From Cellvibrionaceae bacterium (GTDB taxonomy: Bacteria > Pseudomonadota > Gammaproteobacteria > Pseudomonadales > Cellvibrionaceae), in assembly GCA_027012915.1 (NCBI GenBank), contig JALUYN010000583.1, forward strand, positions 1 to 7,584: DNA of 7,584 nt, written 5' to 3'. The position numbers and the translations under genes were made by a program. Numbering within the stretch: position 1 is the stretch's first letter; the number at the start of each line of letters is the position of its first letter. Below are positions 4,930 through 7,584 of the stretch, piece by piece. The notes beneath the pieces were generated by a model. That model was not told the origin of the DNA and did no database searches. It worked only from the letters and a program-made list of their open reading frames with translations.

Positions 4930-6792
4930 TTGTTTCAAATTTTCTCCAGTGGTGCTCGATTCCGTGTGGTACTCGCCGCTATTGTACTGCTCCCCTTCGG
5001 TCTAACTGTCCACGCTAGTCCCGATTTGAAAGAGCTCGCGGATGATCCATACTGGTTGGCACTTCTCCATATGGAGCCAAGATCAGCTGGTAGTTCGGTC
5101 AGTTTCGTTGACGACAGAGATTTCTTTCTAGCCAATGATGGTCAGTCAAATGCATATGCTGAATTGCAGGCAACGCTTGAGGCCTTCCAGAAGCAACCGG
5201 AAATCCGTTGCAAGTATGTTGCCCGTTGGCAGTGGCTTGAGGTTGTAGGTTCACAGTATCTACCCAAGGTAGATCCCGAGTGCAGGGATTACGACACTTG
5301 GCGTGCCAAAATGAACACCCACAAAGTGGTACTGGTGTTTGCGTCCAGCTATCTGAACAGCCCTTCCTCGATGTACGGCCACACATTTTTGCGGTTAGAT
5401 GCGCCGGATATGGAAAACAATTCCCCCTTGCTGTCCTATGCACTGAATTTTGGTGCCATTGTGAATGAAAGTGACAATGGCATGCTGTACGCGTTTCGCG
5501 GTTTGATTGGTGGTTATCCGGGGCAATTCTCATCGCAGGCGTACTATGAGAAGGTGAAAGAGTATTCCCGAATTGATAATAGAGATCTGTGGGAGTATCA
5601 CCTCAACCTGAACTCTGATGAAATCGACAAAATGTTGGCTCATATTTGGGAACTGAACTTCGTCAATTTCGATTACTACTTCTTTGATGAAAACTGCTCA
5701 TTAAGATTACTGGAGCTCTTGGATGTGGCTCGCCCGGGGCACAATCTGGGGCAGAAATTCCCCGTTGTTGCGGTACCTATTGATACTGTCAGAGCTGTGC
5801 AGGATGCGGGAATGATCGATGATGTTCACTACCGCGCATCAAATGCAACTCGCCAAGGGTTCCAGAACGATCGCCTCACCGTCAATGGACGAAAGCTGAC
5901 GCAGCAGCTGGTCAGTGATGAGATGATCTTGACATCCAATGCCTATCGGAGCGAAAGCGTTGAGCAGCGTCAGACCATTGTTGAAGTGGCATATAACCAT
6001 CTGAAGAGCCTGCAGGATAAAACTGCTGGTCGCGATGAGGTGATCGCCAAACGTCGCTATGCTTTACTAAAAGAGCGTCATGCATTGGCGGTGCAGAAGT
6101 CAATGCAAAAACTGCGCATCCCGGTTCCTATCGCGCCGGATCAGGGGCATGAAACCCGTGTCTGGGGCGTACGTGTGGGAGAGGTGGACGGTGAGGTGTT
6201 TGTTGATCTCGATGCCAGAATTGCGTATCACGATCTGCTCGATAACCTGGCGGGTTATTCCCCGAGCTCGACATTGGCCATGGGGCGTTTGGTTCTGCGT
6301 GCTCAGAAGCGTGAGTCGCTATCGATTGAGGCATTCGAGTTGATCAATATTATGTCTTTGACCAGCGGTAACCAGCTGCATCAACCTTTGTCCTGGCAAG
6401 TGAACTCCGGTGGCCAGCGCATTCGGAGCGGCGAGTCAGATGCCTGGTCGAGCTTTGTAAATGGCGGTGTCGGTCATACCTACGATCTGTCAAACGATCT
6501 CAAGGGTTATGGACTTATCCGCGCGCAAGTTGAATACAGTGATCTCTATGATGATCATTGGGATATGGCCGCAGGAGCAACGTTCGGATTACTATTTCAA
6601 TCGTCTCGACACAACTTGACCGCGAGTTTGACGCATTGGGAGTTTGCTTCGTCACGTGAGCGACAGCAATTCAAGCTGGGTTATCAATACGCCATCGAAA
6701 AAAATGTAGGTGTAAGAGTTGAGTGGACTCAAACGCGCGAAGACGGTGATGGATATCGGGAGTTGAGCCTCTCCGCCCGACATTATTTCTAG
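4930..6792 (+). CDS. DUF4105 (Lnb N-terminal-like) envelope protein with barrel-like C-terminus
   Basis: This is an exported protein of 620 residues and unknown role. Residues 1-29 are a signal peptide (basic GARFR, then VVLAAIVLLPFGLTV, cleavage after VHA). The DUF4105 region spans about 125-290. It carries LNSPSSMYGHTFLRLD (H151 in GHTF) and FDENCSLRLLELLDVARPG (C256), the two blocks most typical of the family; they could be a His/Cys pair of a papain-like fold, which is inference. From about residue 400 the chain alternates polar and hydrophobic residues in strands and ends in RHYF with a terminal Phe, like an outer-membrane beta-barrel. The start is TTG 4930, supported by AAGGA seven bases upstream; an ATG at 4922 is in another frame. 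The next in-frame Met (residue 51) would lose the signal peptide. It follows the DUF3015 gene. Confidence 0.85.
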   Translation: MFQIFSSGARFRVVLAAIVLLPFGLTVHASPDLKELADDPYWLALLHMEPRSAGSSVSFVDDRDFFLANDGQSNAYAELQATLEAFQKQPEIRCKYVARWQWLEVVGSQYLPKVDPECRDYDTWRAKMNTHKVVLVFASSYLNSPSSMYGHTFLRLDAPDMENNSPLLSYALNFGAIVNESDNGMLYAFRGLIGGYPGQFSSQAYYEKVKEYSRIDNRDLWEYHLNLNSDEIDKMLAHIWELNFVNFDYYFFDENCSLRLLELLDVARPGHNLGQKFPVVAVPIDTVRAVQDAGMIDDVHYRASNATRQGFQNDRLTVNGRKLTQQLVSDEMILTSNAYRSESVEQRQTIVEVAYNHLKSLQDKTAGRDEVIAKRRYALLKERHALAVQKSMQKLRIPVPIAPDQGHETRVWGVRVGEVDGEVFVDLDARIAYHDLLDNLAGYSPSSTLAMGRLVLRAQKRESLSIEAFELINIMSLTSGNQLHQPLSWQVNSGGQRIRSGESDAWSSFVNGGVGHTYDLSNDLKGYGLIRAQVEYSDLYDDHWDMAAGATFGLLFQSSRHNLTASLTHWEFASSRERQQFKLGYQYAIEKNVGVRVEWTQTREDGDGYRELSLSARHYF

Positions 6793-6807
6793 TTGCCCGC
6801 TGTTGTG

Positions 6808-7311
6808 CTAGTGCTTCGGTGTTTTCCACTCAAAAGCGGGTTTGGTATCGGGCTCGCCTTTCAGTTGCAATTGCAAACCCATCAGGAAATTACGCAGTAT
6901 CTGATCTTTGCATTGACGATAGTGCTTATGGTCCGGGCGCCGGAAGAAGGCGCTGAGCTCGTGAGGACTGATGGTCAGATCCGCCAACTCTAGAATGCTA
7001 ATGATGTCATCGGATCTCAGGTTCAACGCGATCTTCAGCTTCAACAGAATCAGATTGTTATTGAGTTGCTTTTCCGGTTCTGGTGGCTCGCCGTCGCGGG
7101 CGCCGCGTTTTTCGACGATCAAGCCGTTTAGAAAACACGCCAGGTGACGGTCGTTACAGGCTTGGAACTCCGAGTCATCGTCTTTCTTTAACCACGCGGT
7201 CACCTGCTTGCGGGTGACCGAATGATTGGCCAGTTTCATTATCGCAACAATCTTCTGGTCGTTGAAATCAAAGATATAGCGCAGGCGACGCAGAATATCG
7301 TTGTTGGTCAT
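6808..7311 (-). CDS. yehS: DUF1456 family protein YehS
   Basis: This protein of 167 residues (E. coli YehS is about 156) has no established biochemical function. It is an internal duplication. NNDILRRLRYIFDFNDQKIV through FQACNDRHLACFLNGLI (3-65) is repeated as NNNLILLKLKIALNLRSDDI through YRQCKDQILRNFLMGLQ (84-147). Each half is all-helical and ends with a Cys, then a D/E-rich turn and FL.GL. The linker EKRGARDGEPPEPEKQ resembles the E. coli protein. There is no signal peptide or membrane segment, so it is cytosolic. Start ATG 7311 has GAGG (7318-7321) six bases upstream. The gene lies 12 bp behind the DUF3622 gene on the same strand and is almost certainly cotranscribed with it. It converges on the DUF4105 gene with 15 bp between the two stop codons. 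Confidence 0.92.
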   Translation of the reverse strand: MTNNDILRRLRYIFDFNDQKIVAIMKLANHSVTRKQVTAWLKKDDDSEFQACNDRHLACFLNGLIVEKRGARDGEPPEPEKQLNNNLILLKLKIALNLRSDDIISILELADLTISPHELSAFFRRPDHKHYRQCKDQILRNFLMGLQLQLKGEPDTKPAFEWKTPKH

Positions 7312-7323
7312 GGGCTGCCTCGG

Positions 7324-7545
7324 TCAGGACTTTTGGCGTTGCTCTGCGCGCGCTTTGTTTTTGTCGCTGAGTTGTTGAAGGAAGGTTTTTAACTCTGCCT
7401 CGCTCCAGGCCTTGGCTTCTTCTTCAGACTTGAAGCCGTCCTGTTGTTTGGATACGACGGTCTTCCTGGAAGAAACTCTTCGCACAATGGCTGCGCTCCA
7501 CTGATCGTCTTTCTGGGTAACTTTAGCAGTGTATTTCTTGCTCAT
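7324..7545 (-). CDS. DUF3622 small protein
   Basis: This is a 73-residue highly charged cytosolic protein of unknown function that matches the DUF3622 pattern. The N-terminal MSKKYTAKVTQKDDQWSAAI and the central RRVSSRKTVVSKQQDGFKSE look like three short beta strands. The C-terminal EEEAKAWSEAELKTFLQQLSD is an amphipathic helix, and the tail (KNKARAEQRQKS) is basic. There is no cysteine, signal peptide or membrane segment. The start ATG 7545 has CAGG about eight bases upstream. It is the first gene visible in the operon with yehS. The promoter is not visible in the 39 bases left before the window edge. The basic tail suggests nucleic-acid contact, but that is only a guess. Confidence 0.87.
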   Translation of the reverse strand: MSKKYTAKVTQKDDQWSAAIVRRVSSRKTVVSKQQDGFKSEEEAKAWSEAELKTFLQQLSDKNKARAEQRQKS

Positions 7546-7584
7546 GGTTTGGCCTGTTTGCAGAAGTTAAAAAGGGCGCGGGAT

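Noticed and set aside
6796..6840. CCCGCT and AGCGGG followed by TTT as a terminator for the DUF4105 gene
   Set aside because: The stem is only six pairs around a loop of 33 bases with no U tract, and it lies within the 3' coding end of yehS.

Overview
The window looks like chromosomal DNA of a marine-type gammaproteobacterium. The evidence is the gene set: a YhiI-like HlyD adaptor, a DUF3015 protein next to a DUF4105 protein, and YehS (DUF1456) next to DUF3622. The exact genus cannot be read from the sequence. There are no tRNA, rRNA, CRISPR, phage or transposase genes.

Layout from left to right. Positions 1-945 (minus) hold most of a YhiI-type periplasmic adaptor of an ABC exporter; its C-terminus and its expected ATPase/permease partners lie beyond the left edge. 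Positions 946-1837 have no credible gene. They contain two diverged copies of one multi-hairpin repeat in inverted, tail-to-tail orientation (about 1068-1389 on plus and 1424-1803 on minus). The copies share a 33-bp end block, a TCGCCC/GGGCGA hairpin, a 26-bp palindrome, a GGCCTTCGGCTTCC block and a pair of hairpins with GTCC(C)T loops (AGG(G)AC on the other strand). Several stem differences are compensatory. This is the least explained and most interesting part of the window.

Positions 1838-2788 (minus) encode a LysR-type regulator, divergent from an ACAD10/11-like acyl-CoA dehydrogenase at 2923-4158 (plus). The 134-bp gap between them holds a sigma70-like promoter for the regulator and a 27-bp imperfect dyad with a T-N11-A core, so the regulator probably controls itself and the dehydrogenase.

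Positions 4378-4860 (secreted DUF3015 protein) and 4930-6792 (DUF4105 protein with a signal peptide and a barrel-like C-terminus) probably form a two-gene envelope unit. Between them is an 11-bp-stem hairpin whose downstream arm could also pair with the Shine-Dalgarno region of the second gene. That second gene starts with TTG. Positions 6808-7311 (YehS, DUF1456) and 7324-7545 (DUF3622) form a compact minus-strand operon converging on the DUF4105 gene with a 15-bp gap.

All comparisons were made by eye. Family names come from recognised sequence patterns, not from searches.
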